From the NCBI GenBank assembly GCA_023421505.1, contig JAEZTJ010000064.1:1-51025 (forward strand): a stretch of DNA of 51,025 nucleotides, written 5' to 3'. Origin of the DNA: Bacillota bacterium (GTDB lineage: Bacteria; Bacillota; Clostridia; Lachnospirales; Lachnospiraceae). Below, one piece after another: positions 43,973 through 51,025 of this stretch; position 1 is the stretch's first letter, and each line of letters opens with the position of its first letter. The position numbers were made by a program, and so were the translations under genes. The notes beneath the pieces were generated by a model. That model did no database searches and was not told where the DNA came from. It worked only from the letters and a program-made list of their open reading frames with translations.

Positions 43973-44117
43973 TTTGCGAAACTCATAAACTGTAAGTATT
44001 GTATACACATTAGATTACTATTCCGAAGCGGAAGTTAAGCCCGAAGGAGCGTTGGAGCGTAGGAATATGTATCTAATGTGTATACAATTAATAAAACTAT
44101 ATAGTTTCGCAATCACC
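43973..44117. repeat. Palindromic MITE-like element with 5S-like loop
   Basis: The core arms ATTGTATACACATTAGAT (43998-44015) and its complement (44071-44088) match perfectly over 18 bp. Less perfect matching extends both arms to about 45 nt, starting TTGCGAAACT on each side. A 55-nt loop (44016-44070) has TATTCC/GGAATA ends and contains CGGAAGTTAAGCCC. Related sequences are at 37729-37791 and 48619-48654; the latter matches one arm at 35 of 36 positions. No protein is encoded. Confidence 0.8.
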
Positions 44118-44527
44118 TAAAATATTTATTACATTATTTTTAAATCAAACCGTACTGGTGCCTAAGAATACCAAAAGCAGTCCTGTTTACTTTATAATGA
44201 CTGCAAAATAATTACTGTATTATATTTATCCAAACTACTGCAAATTATTTTATCAATCTGTAATGAATTAACTTCTATTTTCCGATATATTTATTGAATG
44301 TAAAATAACTTGTTTTATCGCAATTTTCTTACATGAAATTCTCAAGTTAGGATATATTAAATTTAGCAATAAGATATACTATATTATTCTAAAACTTTTA
44401 TACAGTAGAATTATATTCAACATCATCGATTTCATATGGGTGATACCTCTTTATGGTACAGGTTATGGGAATAGATTTCTTGTCAGCAACTATAAAACCA
44501 CTTAGGTACAAAGAAAGGAATGAGAAT
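44118..44527. other. Gap with no recognised gene
   Basis: About 410 AT-rich bp lie between the palindromic element and the small plus-strand gene. An open frame begins at 44453, but its codons before 44528 have no ribosome binding site. No convincing promoter was pinned down. Confidence 0.5.
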
Positions 44528-44779
44528 ATGTCTAAGATTATTATGGGCTTTGTATTACATGACAGAATCAAGTCCGCAAGTACAGTTCAGGAACTTCTAA
44601 CCTCCTATGGCTGTGATATTAACACACGCCTGGGACTTCATGTTGCCTCCTCCGACTCCTGCAGTCCTCAAGGCCTAATTCTATTGGAATTTGTTGACGA
44701 TGCGGACGATAAAGCGGAGGAATTCGAACAAAAGCTAAAGGAAATTGCAGATGTAGATATTCAAAGAATGGTATTTTAA
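44528..44779 (+). CDS. Small ferredoxin-fold protein (TM1266/NikR-C-like)
   Basis: The 83-residue protein reads as one beta-alpha-beta-beta-alpha-beta unit: KIIMGFVLHD, a helix, NTRLGLHVA, GLILLEFVDD, a helix and VDIQRMVF. This resembles small ACT/NikR-C-like proteins annotated as iron-only hydrogenase system regulators (TM1266). The match is by pattern only. The ATG at 44528 has AAAGGA about 8 nt upstream. A strong bidirectional terminator follows. Confidence 0.55.
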   Translation: MSKIIMGFVLHDRIKSASTVQELLTSYGCDINTRLGLHVASSDSCSPQGLILLEFVDDADDKAEEFEQKLKEIADVDIQRMVF

Positions 44780-44788
44780 ATGATATAC

Positions 44789-44828
44789 AAAGAGGAACTG
44801 CCTTAATAGTAATGGCCAGTTCCTCTTT
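44789..44828. terminator. Bidirectional terminator
   Basis: AAAGAGGAACTG and CAGTTCCTCTTT form a perfect 12-bp stem with T-rich flanks on both strands. It lies between the convergent small gene and the DUF2804 gene. Confidence 0.82.
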
Positions 44829-44857
44829 TATTAATATATATTAAAAGCGTCATAATG

Positions 44858-45859
44858 TCACCAGTTATTTACTGCATGTTCAGCGAAGGAGGTTATGTTG
44901 TCTATCTTAAGTTCTGTGCCATCCTCCAGTACTGCCTTTCCACTGAATTCTCCAAATATCTGATGGCAGCAATTATCTACCCATAATAGCTTTGTTCTGG
45001 TTGTACGGTCATACGAAGGCTTCAGTGTTAAATCAAGCTTTCCTTCCTGATCATAAATATGCCACGGAAGCATGTAATCTGAGCTTAAATCAAATTTCAC
45101 CTCACCAAGCTTATGTACCGTATCTCCATAAAATAATATATTCTCTGTAGCAGCTTCGGTATTTCCAAAGCCTCTTCCCAGATTAAATCCAAATATTTTA
45201 CCATCAATATATCCTGTTCCGTTACTCCAATACCATTCGTTATGAAACGGCCATACTCCTCTGCCCCAATCCAGAAGCCCGAAAGAATCCTTTGGCGAAA
45301 AATAATATTCCTTACCTTCATATTTAACCAAACCTTGTGCCAGCATACAATTTATCTTATGATTATAATAAAAGGCTTTCGGTGATTCGTCAAAGGGGAT
45401 GTTGATAACCAGAGAATTTCTGTTTTGCCTCGTCAGAACAATATCTGCTTCAAAATCCTCCCATTTACAATATAATCTTCTTACATCACCCTTCACCTCA
45501 AACTGCATCTCTCCCGCCTTCTTGCGATAGCTGATGATATGATCCTCCTCCGCATTTTCCGGAAGATGTAGGGAAGCAAAAGGTAGGACAAGAAAGGTTC
45601 CTTTTTCAGCTAACATTTTTCCTTTTGCGAAATCAAAGAACATAATTCCAACCTGTCCCGCATATGCTGCATGCCCAATCGTAAACTGAAGACATACATT
45701 TCGGTCAGTTACCTGATAAAAATCCCATTCCTTAATTCTAAAGGATGAAGCTTTTATTGCTTTCCGCTCGAACTTTAGAACACTTTTCGTTGAATACCCC
45801 GGATACGGTGATCCTTTTTTATTTAATACCGGTCCAGGCTGTAGAAATTGTTTCTGCAT
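44858..45859 (-). CDS. DUF2804 family protein
   Basis: The 333-residue protein matches the DUF2804 pattern (FGLLDWGRGVWPFHNEWYW and FGFNLGRGFGNTEAATEN near residues 195-235), an all-beta fold of unknown role. The ATG at 45859 has GGGGGTG before it; the frame start at 45877 does not. It follows an MFS transporter by 53 bp, so the two may act on one compound. Confidence 0.82.
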   Translation of the reverse strand: MQKQFLQPGPVLNKKGSPYPGYSTKSVLKFERKAIKASSFRIKEWDFYQVTDRNVCLQFTIGHAAYAGQVGIMFFDFAKGKMLAEKGTFLVLPFASLHLPENAEEDHIISYRKKAGEMQFEVKGDVRRLYCKWEDFEADIVLTRQNRNSLVINIPFDESPKAFYYNHKINCMLAQGLVKYEGKEYYFSPKDSFGLLDWGRGVWPFHNEWYWSNGTGYIDGKIFGFNLGRGFGNTEAATENILFYGDTVHKLGEVKFDLSSDYMLPWHIYDQEGKLDLTLKPSYDRTTRTKLLWVDNCCHQIFGEFSGKAVLEDGTELKIDNITSFAEHAVNNW

Positions 45860-45912
45860 ATGACACCCCCTTATCATGCTTTATCATATTACTTATTCTA
45901 ACTGCACCTTAT

Positions 45913-47226
45913 TCATTTAATATTTCCAGCAATATGTTTGTTGATTTTCTTATGTTTCAGGTAAAGTATTCCAGCTTTATGTAAAGGTAAAAAGGTAAGC
46001 AGAGTAAAACAAGCAGCCACAATAAACAGTACTTCATTCGGTATCATTCCTGCTTTATCATTAACGTAGCCTTCTACTCCAAACCTACGGATTGTAAGAT
46101 TAGATAGGAAAGGGCCAATAATCATGGGGATACAGACATAGAACAACTGCTTTATCCCCTCAAACTGTCCTCTCTTATCCTCCGGATATAAATTTTTATA
46201 CCAGGCAGTTAATGTCTGAAGAATAATAACATATCCTATTCCCGTTAACAACATACCCACTCCCAGTGAAGCTATTCGATGACTAAAGCTTACAATAACA
46301 AGTCCAGTTATATTAATAACTAAGGCCCCTCTGATTATCCGGGGATTCTCGCCCTTATCAATATATTTTGACGCAGGTATTGTAAGCATAACAGCAGCAA
46401 GCAAACTAATTCCCTGTACTACTCCTGTAAGTGTATAGTCCATTTCCAGATAATTCACAAAATATATGGTTATATACGGGAAATAGACGTTAAAGCCGAT
46501 AAAGTAAACCATCATTATTACAAAAACCCAGAACAGCTCCTTATTCTCACGTACTGTTTGGTAACGAAAGACAGAGAAAAACTGATGCCAGAAGCCCTTT
46601 GGATCCTTCTTCTCCTTTAAGTCTGGCGCATCCTTTAATAAAAATAAGGATAAAAATCCTATTAAGGAGACAACTACACCGACAATAACAAAAAAAGCGA
46701 AGAAATCCAGAGCATCAATAATCATACCCGAAAACACTGACCCAAATATCGTAGCTAGTACCGGCATTGCAGCAAAGGCTCCGCCTACTCTGCCTCGGTT
46801 ATTTTCATTGGATATATCTGTTGTCCAAGCGCAAAAAGCACTGTCATAGCCTACCGAACCAAAAAAGCTCATTATCGCATCCATCGCTATAACAAAGCAG
46901 CCTGCCGCAAATACGGAGGTAATCGGAAGAAATTCAGAGATACCAAAGACTATTGTAAAAACACCCCATAACAGGTAACCAACAAAGATAAAGGGCTTTC
47001 TTCTGCCTCTTCGATCTCCCCAGGTTCCTATAAAAAAGGTAGCAAAGGTTGTAGTAGCAGCGCTTACCCCCACCATCCATGAAATTATGGTTGGATTTGG
47101 AGCTATCTTTTCATATACAAAAGAATTAAACCATGCATTCTCCACATTCCAGCATAATTGTCCAGCTAATCCCAATATCCAGATAAGCGCCCAATTTTTC
47201 CTACTGATATTCTCCATATTCTCCAC
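45913..47226 (-). CDS. MFS transporter
   Basis: The 437-residue protein has 12 hydrophobic segments in two halves with the loop 2-3 motif GTWGDRRGRRKPF near residue 67 and a long middle loop. It exports or imports a small solute by proton coupling. The substrate is not evident. The start is GTG 47226 with AAGGG close upstream; ATG at the fourth codon is also possible. It is followed by the DUF2804 gene. Confidence 0.88.
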   Translation of the reverse strand: MENMENISRKNWALIWILGLAGQLCWNVENAWFNSFVYEKIAPNPTIISWMVGVSAATTTFATFFIGTWGDRRGRRKPFIFVGYLLWGVFTIVFGISEFLPITSVFAAGCFVIAMDAIMSFFGSVGYDSAFCAWTTDISNENNRGRVGGAFAAMPVLATIFGSVFSGMIIDALDFFAFFVIVGVVVSLIGFLSLFLLKDAPDLKEKKDPKGFWHQFFSVFRYQTVRENKELFWVFVIMMVYFIGFNVYFPYITIYFVNYLEMDYTLTGVVQGISLLAAVMLTIPASKYIDKGENPRIIRGALVINITGLVIVSFSHRIASLGVGMLLTGIGYVIILQTLTAWYKNLYPEDKRGQFEGIKQLFYVCIPMIIGPFLSNLTIRRFGVEGYVNDKAGMIPNEVLFIVAACFTLLTFLPLHKAGILYLKHKKINKHIAGNIK

Positions 47227-47350
47227 ATACCCTTCTCGCTTTATTGTAATTCAAAAAATTATTAAAGCTGTATCAATGAACCTTGAGAATTTCTGTATTA
47301 ATTATTTTTATAAAACTCTTTTTAAAGAATTAGTTATCATAAAATTCTGT

Positions 47351-48202
47351 TTAGCTATTATAATATAAAATTCCTAACGTATTCGGACCACAGTGGCTTG
47401 AAATCACCCCTCCTGCTCTGGTAATATGAATCTCTTTGAAATAATTAAGGCTCTTTAGATACTCGTAAGCTTCTAGTTCAATCTCTGCATCAATTCCGGA
47501 ATGGGTAATAAAAACACGAGTAGGATCTGCCTGAAGCAATTGCTGCTCCTGATCTTTTATATAACTTCTGACAACTAACTGCTGTCTACCCCTGTACTTT
47601 TTCGCCACACCCATCTTACCATTCTTTACGGCAATCATGGGCTTTAGCTTTAATGCATTGCCAAGCAGAGCAGCCACTGAACTACAGCGTCCGCCCCTGT
47701 GTAAATATGTAAGAGTATCTATCACGAAAGAAGCACTAACCTTATTCCTTGCCACTTCAATTTGTAATACAATATCTGATGCCTCCATTCCCTGTGCTGC
47801 ATATTCCGCTGCTTTTAGTACCTGTAGGCCAATTCCGGTAGATAAATTCTGTGAGTTAATTACCCATATATTACGGTAAGCTAATTCTTCTCCAGCCATT
47901 CTTATTGTCTGACAGGTTACTGACATATCCTCAGATATCCCTATAAATATAATATCTTCGCTCGCATCAATCATTGGTTTCAATTTATCTATTACATAGC
48001 CCATTTCAGGTGCTGCTGTTTTTGGAGTTGTATTACTTCTATCCGCCCATTCATAGATTTCATTTGGAGTAATCTCAAATCCATCCAAATAGCTCTTCGC
48101 ATCTAATACAATATTTAGTGGAATAATTGTAATATCATATTGCTTTATTAAGTCTTGTGTCAAATCGCAGGTACTGTCTGCAATTATCCTGACTTTACCC
48201 AT
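47351..48202 (-). CDS. DegV family fatty-acid-binding protein (2)
   Basis: The 283-residue protein has VRIIADSTCDLTQDLI at the start and YLHRGGRCSSVAALLG in the middle, as in DegV. It binds a fatty acid, probably for a fatty-acid kinase route. ATG 48202 has GGAGG 7 nt upstream; the open frame up to 48259 has none. It is a paralogue of the protein at 29959. Confidence 0.9.
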   Translation of the reverse strand: MGKVRIIADSTCDLTQDLIKQYDITIIPLNIVLDAKSYLDGFEITPNEIYEWADRSNTTPKTAAPEMGYVIDKLKPMIDASEDIIFIGISEDMSVTCQTIRMAGEELAYRNIWVINSQNLSTGIGLQVLKAAEYAAQGMEASDIVLQIEVARNKVSASFVIDTLTYLHRGGRCSSVAALLGNALKLKPMIAVKNGKMGVAKKYRGRQQLVVRSYIKDQEQQLLQADPTRVFITHSGIDAEIELEAYEYLKSLNYFKEIHITRAGGVISSHCGPNTLGILYYNS

Positions 48203-48540
48203 CTTGCTTCCTCCGATCACTCTTTTTATCATTATTACATAACATGCATGCCCTATCATTATTATCTATATTATATGACTATTTTTCAGGCTGTGCAAGA
48301 ATTCCTTGTGATGTTACCTTATAAACGCCTTTCTATTCATCATTTATTAATAGGGTCTCTTGAGATTGACTTTATTACCTTAGAGTATACTATGTCCTTA
48401 TATCCATATGTATATGCCAGACCAATCTATAACAGGTGTATACAATTATGAGGAAAGTTTAATAAAGCTTTAAGAAGTTTAGTGTCCTGCCTGATTAATC
48501 TTATTATAATTATGATTATGCACTAGCTCTACACAAAGAA
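48203..48540. other. Gap with no recognised gene
   Basis: About 340 AT-rich bp between the DegV start and the cysK terminator. The open frame on the plus strand at 48155-48451 has no ribosome binding site or recognisable sequence and is judged non-coding. Confidence 0.5.
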
Positions 48541-48543
48541 AGA

Positions 48544-48582
48544 ACGCGTCACAAATAACCTAAAAGTTAATTTGAAACGCGT
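48544..48582 (-). terminator. Likely terminator of cysK
   Basis: ACGCGT arms (48544-48549, 48577-48582) and inner CAAATAAC/GTTAATTTG (one bulge) form a stem. On the minus strand it is followed by a T-rich TTCTTTCTTTG. It is about 90 bp past the stop. Confidence 0.6.
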
Positions 48583-48618
48583 CCATTTATGATATCTATT
48601 GACTTAATTATTCAATAA

Positions 48619-48654
48619 GTGATTGCGAAACTATATAATTTTATTAATTGTATA
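48619..48654. repeat. Partial copy of the palindromic element's arm
   Basis: This 36-nt stretch matches the reverse complement of 44081-44116 with one mismatch (TTGCGAAACT...TTAATTGTATA). The continuation contains a new small palindrome ATAATT-CGT-AATTAT. It lies just past the cysK stop. Confidence 0.8.
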
Positions 48655-48673
48655 ATTCGTAATTATCAATTAA

Positions 48674-49606
48674 TTATTCTGAAAAGAGCGGAGTTGATAA
48701 ATAACGCTCACCTGTATCAGGAAGAATTACTACAATATTCTTTCCTTTGTTCTCCGGACGTTTTGAAAGCTCAGTTGCAGCCCATAAAGCTGCACCAGAG
48801 GAAATACCCACTAATAAGCCTTCAGCCTTTGATAACTCTCTGCCTGTTGCAAAGGCATCCTCATTCTTAACCTTGATGATCTCGTCAAATACTCCAGTAT
48901 TAAGCACTTCAGGTACAAACCCTGCACCAATACCCTGTATCTTATGAGGGCCGGCTTTTCCTTCTGATAATACAGGAGAATCAAAGGGTTCAACAGCTAC
49001 TACCTTGACATTCGGGTTCTTTGACTTCAAGAATTCGCCTGTTCCTGTAATTGTTCCGCCTGTTCCAATACCTGCTACAAAGATATCTACAGCACCATCT
49101 GTATCTTCCCAGATTTCAGGACCGGTTGTAGCTCTATGAACAGCAGGATTAGCCGGATTATCAAATTGTCCTGGTATAAAGGAATTCTCGATTTCAGCTG
49201 CAAGCTCATTCGCTTTAGCAATAGCACCCTTCATTCCCTTTGCACCTTCTGTAAGTACTAACTCAGCACCGTAGGCCTTAAGCAGATTTCTTCTTTCCAC
49301 GCTCATTGTCTCAGGCATGGTAAGGATTAAACGGTAACCTCTGGCAGCAGCGATAGATGCGAGGCCAATACCCGTATTACCACTGGTAGGTTCAATAATT
49401 ACTGAATTCGGCTTAAGTACACCTTTTTCTTCAGCATCCTCTATCATCGCTTTTGCAATTCTGTCTTTCACACTACCTGCCGGATTAAAGTATTCCAGCT
49501 TAGCAATAACTGTTGCTCCTAAGCTATGCTTCTTCTCATAATTAGATAATTCAAGAAGCGGTGTCTTTCCCACAAGCTCTGTTAAACTCTTATAAACCTT
49601 TGGCAT
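48674..49606 (-). CDS. cysK: Cysteine synthase A (O-acetylserine sulfhydrylase)
   Basis: The 310-residue PLP enzyme makes cysteine from O-acetylserine and sulfide. The PLP lysine is K47 in NPAGSVKDR. PTSGNTGIGLA binds the substrate and GTGGTITG the phosphate. GGAGG lies before the ATG. The gene is divergent from an Rrf2-type regulator, which resembles the CymR arrangement. A good promoter is at 49669-49697. Confidence 0.96.
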   Translation of the reverse strand: MPKVYKSLTELVGKTPLLELSNYEKKHSLGATVIAKLEYFNPAGSVKDRIAKAMIEDAEEKGVLKPNSVIIEPTSGNTGIGLASIAAARGYRLILTMPETMSVERRNLLKAYGAELVLTEGAKGMKGAIAKANELAAEIENSFIPGQFDNPANPAVHRATTGPEIWEDTDGAVDIFVAGIGTGGTITGTGEFLKSKNPNVKVVAVEPFDSPVLSEGKAGPHKIQGIGAGFVPEVLNTGVFDEIIKVKNEDAFATGRELSKAEGLLVGISSGAALWAATELSKRPENKGKNIVVILPDTGERYLSTPLFSE

Positions 49607-49668
49607 AATATTCCTCCATTCATAAATTTAATTTATATAATGCATATATGATTAATATGTTTGATATA

Positions 49669-49697
49669 ATAATATTACGTTCTGTTCATATTGTCAA
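49669..49697 (-). promoter_or_regulatory. Promoter of cysK
   Basis: On the minus strand TTGACA (49697-49692), exactly 17 nt of spacer and TATTAT (49674-49669) form a near-consensus sigma-A promoter about 60 nt upstream of the cysK start. Confidence 0.72.
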
Positions 49698-49744
49698 TAG
49701 ATAATTCAATAAAATATTATAAATCATATCGAAATTATAGGTTA

Positions 49745-49773
49745 TTGACATTTTTAAATTTTTACCTTAATAT
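49745..49773 (+). promoter_or_regulatory. Promoter of the Rrf2-type gene
   Basis: TTGACA (49745-49750), 17 nt and TAATAT (49768-49773) form a candidate promoter 40 bp before the gene. It is AT-rich and close to the cysK promoter, so one regulator could control both. Confidence 0.5.
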
Positions 49774-49812
49774 AAATACATATAAAATAGGTATGAAAAG
49801 AGGTGTTTTGCT

Positions 49813-50259
49813 ATGAGATTATCAGCAAAAGGTCGTTATGCACTGGCAGCTACTACTAGTATGGCTCAAAATCAAGGTAATAATGAATATATTACTTTAA
49901 TAAGCATTTCAGAAAAACTTGGTATTTCTAAAATATATTTAGAGCAGGTATTTTCCCTGCTAAGGCATGGTGGAATTGTTAATTCTATTAAAGGCTCACA
50001 GGGAGGCTATCAGCTCTCGAGGTTACCACAGCAAATTACAGTATATGATATCTTGTCGGCTGTTGAAACCTCTTTATTCGAAAGTACAGAGGAAACATTA
50101 AAGGAGAAGGCTCCTGAAATTGAAGCCTCCATGAGCCTTAGTATATATGTTCCCCTGGATGCCTTAATAAAATCCACTTTACAACAGATTACTTTATATG
50201 ATCTTGTAATAGAAGCAGAAAAGCATAAATCAGATCAGGGCTTTATGTTTTATATATAA
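49813..50259 (+). CDS. Rrf2 family transcriptional regulator (CymR-like)
   Basis: The 148-residue winged-helix regulator opens MRLSAKGRYALAAT and has the recognition region ISEKLGISKIYLEQVFSLLR (about 32-51) and the wing KGSQGGYQLSR. It contains no cysteine at all, so it cannot hold an iron-sulfur cluster as IscR does. That and its divergent position from cysK point to a CymR-like sensor of cysteine status, possibly through CysK itself. AGAGG lies before the ATG. A terminator follows. Confidence 0.9.
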   Translation: MRLSAKGRYALAATTSMAQNQGNNEYITLISISEKLGISKIYLEQVFSLLRHGGIVNSIKGSQGGYQLSRLPQQITVYDILSAVETSLFESTEETLKEKAPEIEASMSLSIYVPLDALIKSTLQQITLYDLVIEAEKHKSDQGFMFYI

Positions 50260-50275
50260 GCACATTATAATTTTT

Positions 50276-50316
50276 AGGAGGATATCTCATAGATATATTC
50301 TTTTGCGTAGCCTCCT
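50276..50316 (+). terminator. Terminator of the Rrf2-type gene
   Basis: AGGAGG pairs with CCTCCT, with further weak pairing inside and a T-rich TTATTTATTT after it. Confidence 0.55.
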
Positions 50317-50325
50317 TATTTATTT

Positions 50326-50361
50326 AAATGGGGTGTGATTCAATCAAATCACACCCCATTT
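50326..50361. terminator. Strong terminator stem before the sugar-binding gene
   Basis: AAATGGGGTGTGATT-caatca-AATCACACCCCATTT is a perfect 15-bp stem. T-runs are short on both strands. It would end the minus-strand sugar-binding gene and may also back up the Rrf2-type terminator. Confidence 0.75.
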
Positions 50362-50435
50362 TCTGATAAATAATCGCATTAATACGATTCTCTATCTAAC
50401 TATATTCATTTTTATCCAATCATAAATGTTGTGAA

Positions 50436-51025
50436 TTATCTGGTCTTCTTCCACTCATCATACTGTGTCTGAGCTTCTTTGAGAACTTTCTGATATCCTG
50501 CATCATCAAGTGCTTTCTGATATGCTTCTATTCCTGACTGTACATCTGCCGGGCTATATGCACCATGTTGAAGGGTATATCCAAACTCATTAAATACCTG
50601 CTGGCAGGATGAATATTCTGCCTCTACCGGTGTCGGATCGAATCTGAAGCCAAGCGCTATAGAAACCGATGCACCTTCGTTGAAGGTAGTATATAAATCA
50701 AGCTTATTATCCGGTTCACCCTTTTCAAACGTAAGTGCTGTTACAGGAGCTGATTCCCACATATCATGGTTATATAATGCTTTTTCAGACATCTCAATCT
50801 TACCATCCACTTTGGTGTAATCTGTACCCTCAATACCGAAGGTATATAAATCAGCCACAGTCTTATCTGTATATAACAGACTGATGAACTTCAGACAAGC
50901 GTCTATCTCCTCATCTGAGCAGGTTGAGCTTACAGCGTAGCAGGAACCTAACATACTGCTGGACATTCTCCAGTCATCAGTAACACGTACCATCTCAACT
51001 GCTTGCTTATAACGTGTATCTGCTT
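50436..51025 (-). CDS. ABC transporter sugar-binding protein, C-terminal part (DUF3502)
   Basis: About 196 residues of the C-terminal part of an extracellular solute-binding protein are present. The frame stays open to the right edge (ADTRYKQAVE precedes the first in-window ATG), so the N-terminus with its lipoprotein signal is outside. Features are CYAVSSTCSDEEID, YTFGIEGTDYTKVDGK and a Gly/Phe-rich ALGFRFDPTPVEAE, as in DUF3502-type binding proteins of oligosaccharide ABC systems. The terminator is at 50326-50361. The sugar is unknown. Confidence 0.85.
   Translation of the reverse strand, partial: ADTRYKQAVEMVRVTDDWRMSSSMLGSCYAVSSTCSDEEIDACLKFISLLYTDKTVADLYTFGIEGTDYTKVDGKIEMSEKALYNHDMWESAPVTALTFEKGEPDNKLDLYTTFNEGASVSIALGFRFDPTPVEAEYSSCQQVFNEFGYTLQHGAYSPADVQSGIEAYQKALDDAGYQKVLKEAQTQYDEWKKTR

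Noticed and set aside
44016..44070. Real 5S rRNA gene
   Set aside because: Only a short core is present, there is no helix I, and no 16S/23S genes are nearby. It is at most a relic.
48155..48451. Plus-strand frame of 98 codons past the DegV start
   Set aside because: No ribosome binding site and no recognisable sequence; it partly overlaps DegV.
49607..49812. Specific CymR box
   Set aside because: The region is very AT-rich, and no match stands out enough from background to assign an operator.

Overview
The window looks like a chromosomal segment of an anaerobic, AT-rich Clostridia, most likely a member or close relative of the Lachnospiraceae. The pointers are a SCIFF peptide with its radical SAM maturase, an indolepyruvate:ferredoxin oxidoreductase with tandem-ACT proteins, HemZ, a DUF3793 protein, a DUF3502-type sugar-binding protein and the order recJ-apt-relA-MBL hydrolase-hemZ-hisS. 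This placement is inferred from gene content recalled from knowledge; no search was run. I see no prophage, transposase, CRISPR array, tRNA or intact rRNA gene.

Layout. (1) 1-10.1 kb, minus strand: a sodium:solute symporter, a phenylacetate-CoA ligase (paaK), iorA, iorB, a tandem-ACT protein, a second paaK, a GNAT acetyltransferase, a second tandem-ACT protein and a cold-shock protein. This is an aromatic acid / aromatic 2-oxo acid module. It is bracketed by two hairpin-bearing tandem repeat arrays, 3 x 95 bp upstream of the first ligase gene and about 5 x 55 bp at the 3' end of the second. (2) 10.2-19.1 kb, minus strand: DUF1294 and Dabb proteins, then a complete chemosensory set (cheW, MCP, TetR regulator, cheY, cheA, cheR, cheB, stand-alone receiver) without flagellar genes. 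(3) 19.2-29.7 kb, minus strand: hisS, hemZ, an MBL-fold hydrolase, relA/spoT, apt, recJ, scfB and the short gene scfA for a six-cysteine ranthipeptide precursor. (4) 29.9-44.8 kb, mixed strands: DegV, VOC and small unknown proteins, a large Ig-like surface protein, pepF, ogt, DUF1189, an HD hydrolase, argC, a membrane GGDEF-EAL protein and DUF3793. (5) 44.5-51.0 kb: a small ferredoxin-fold protein, DUF2804, an MFS transporter, a second DegV, cysK divergent from an Rrf2-type regulator, and the 3' part of an ABC sugar-binding protein that runs off the right edge.

How genes work together. PaaK makes arylacetyl-CoA from arylacetates. Ior interconverts arylpyruvate and arylacetyl-CoA with ferredoxin. 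The tandem-ACT proteins are plausible aromatic amino acid sensors, and the symporter may bring in a substrate. Together these could assimilate arylacetates into Phe/Tyr/Trp or run the reverse, oxidative route. The che genes form one signalling array. scfA and scfB form a RiPP pair. cysK and the Rrf2 gene are divergent, as in CymR-type cysteine control.

The most unusual structures are in the DNA between genes. They are the two hairpin tandem arrays around the aromatic cluster, a stem-loop directly upstream of the first paaK ribosome binding site, and a dispersed palindromic repeat (43973-44117, 37729-37791, 48619-48654). One copy of that repeat has a loop resembling a shortened 5S rRNA core.
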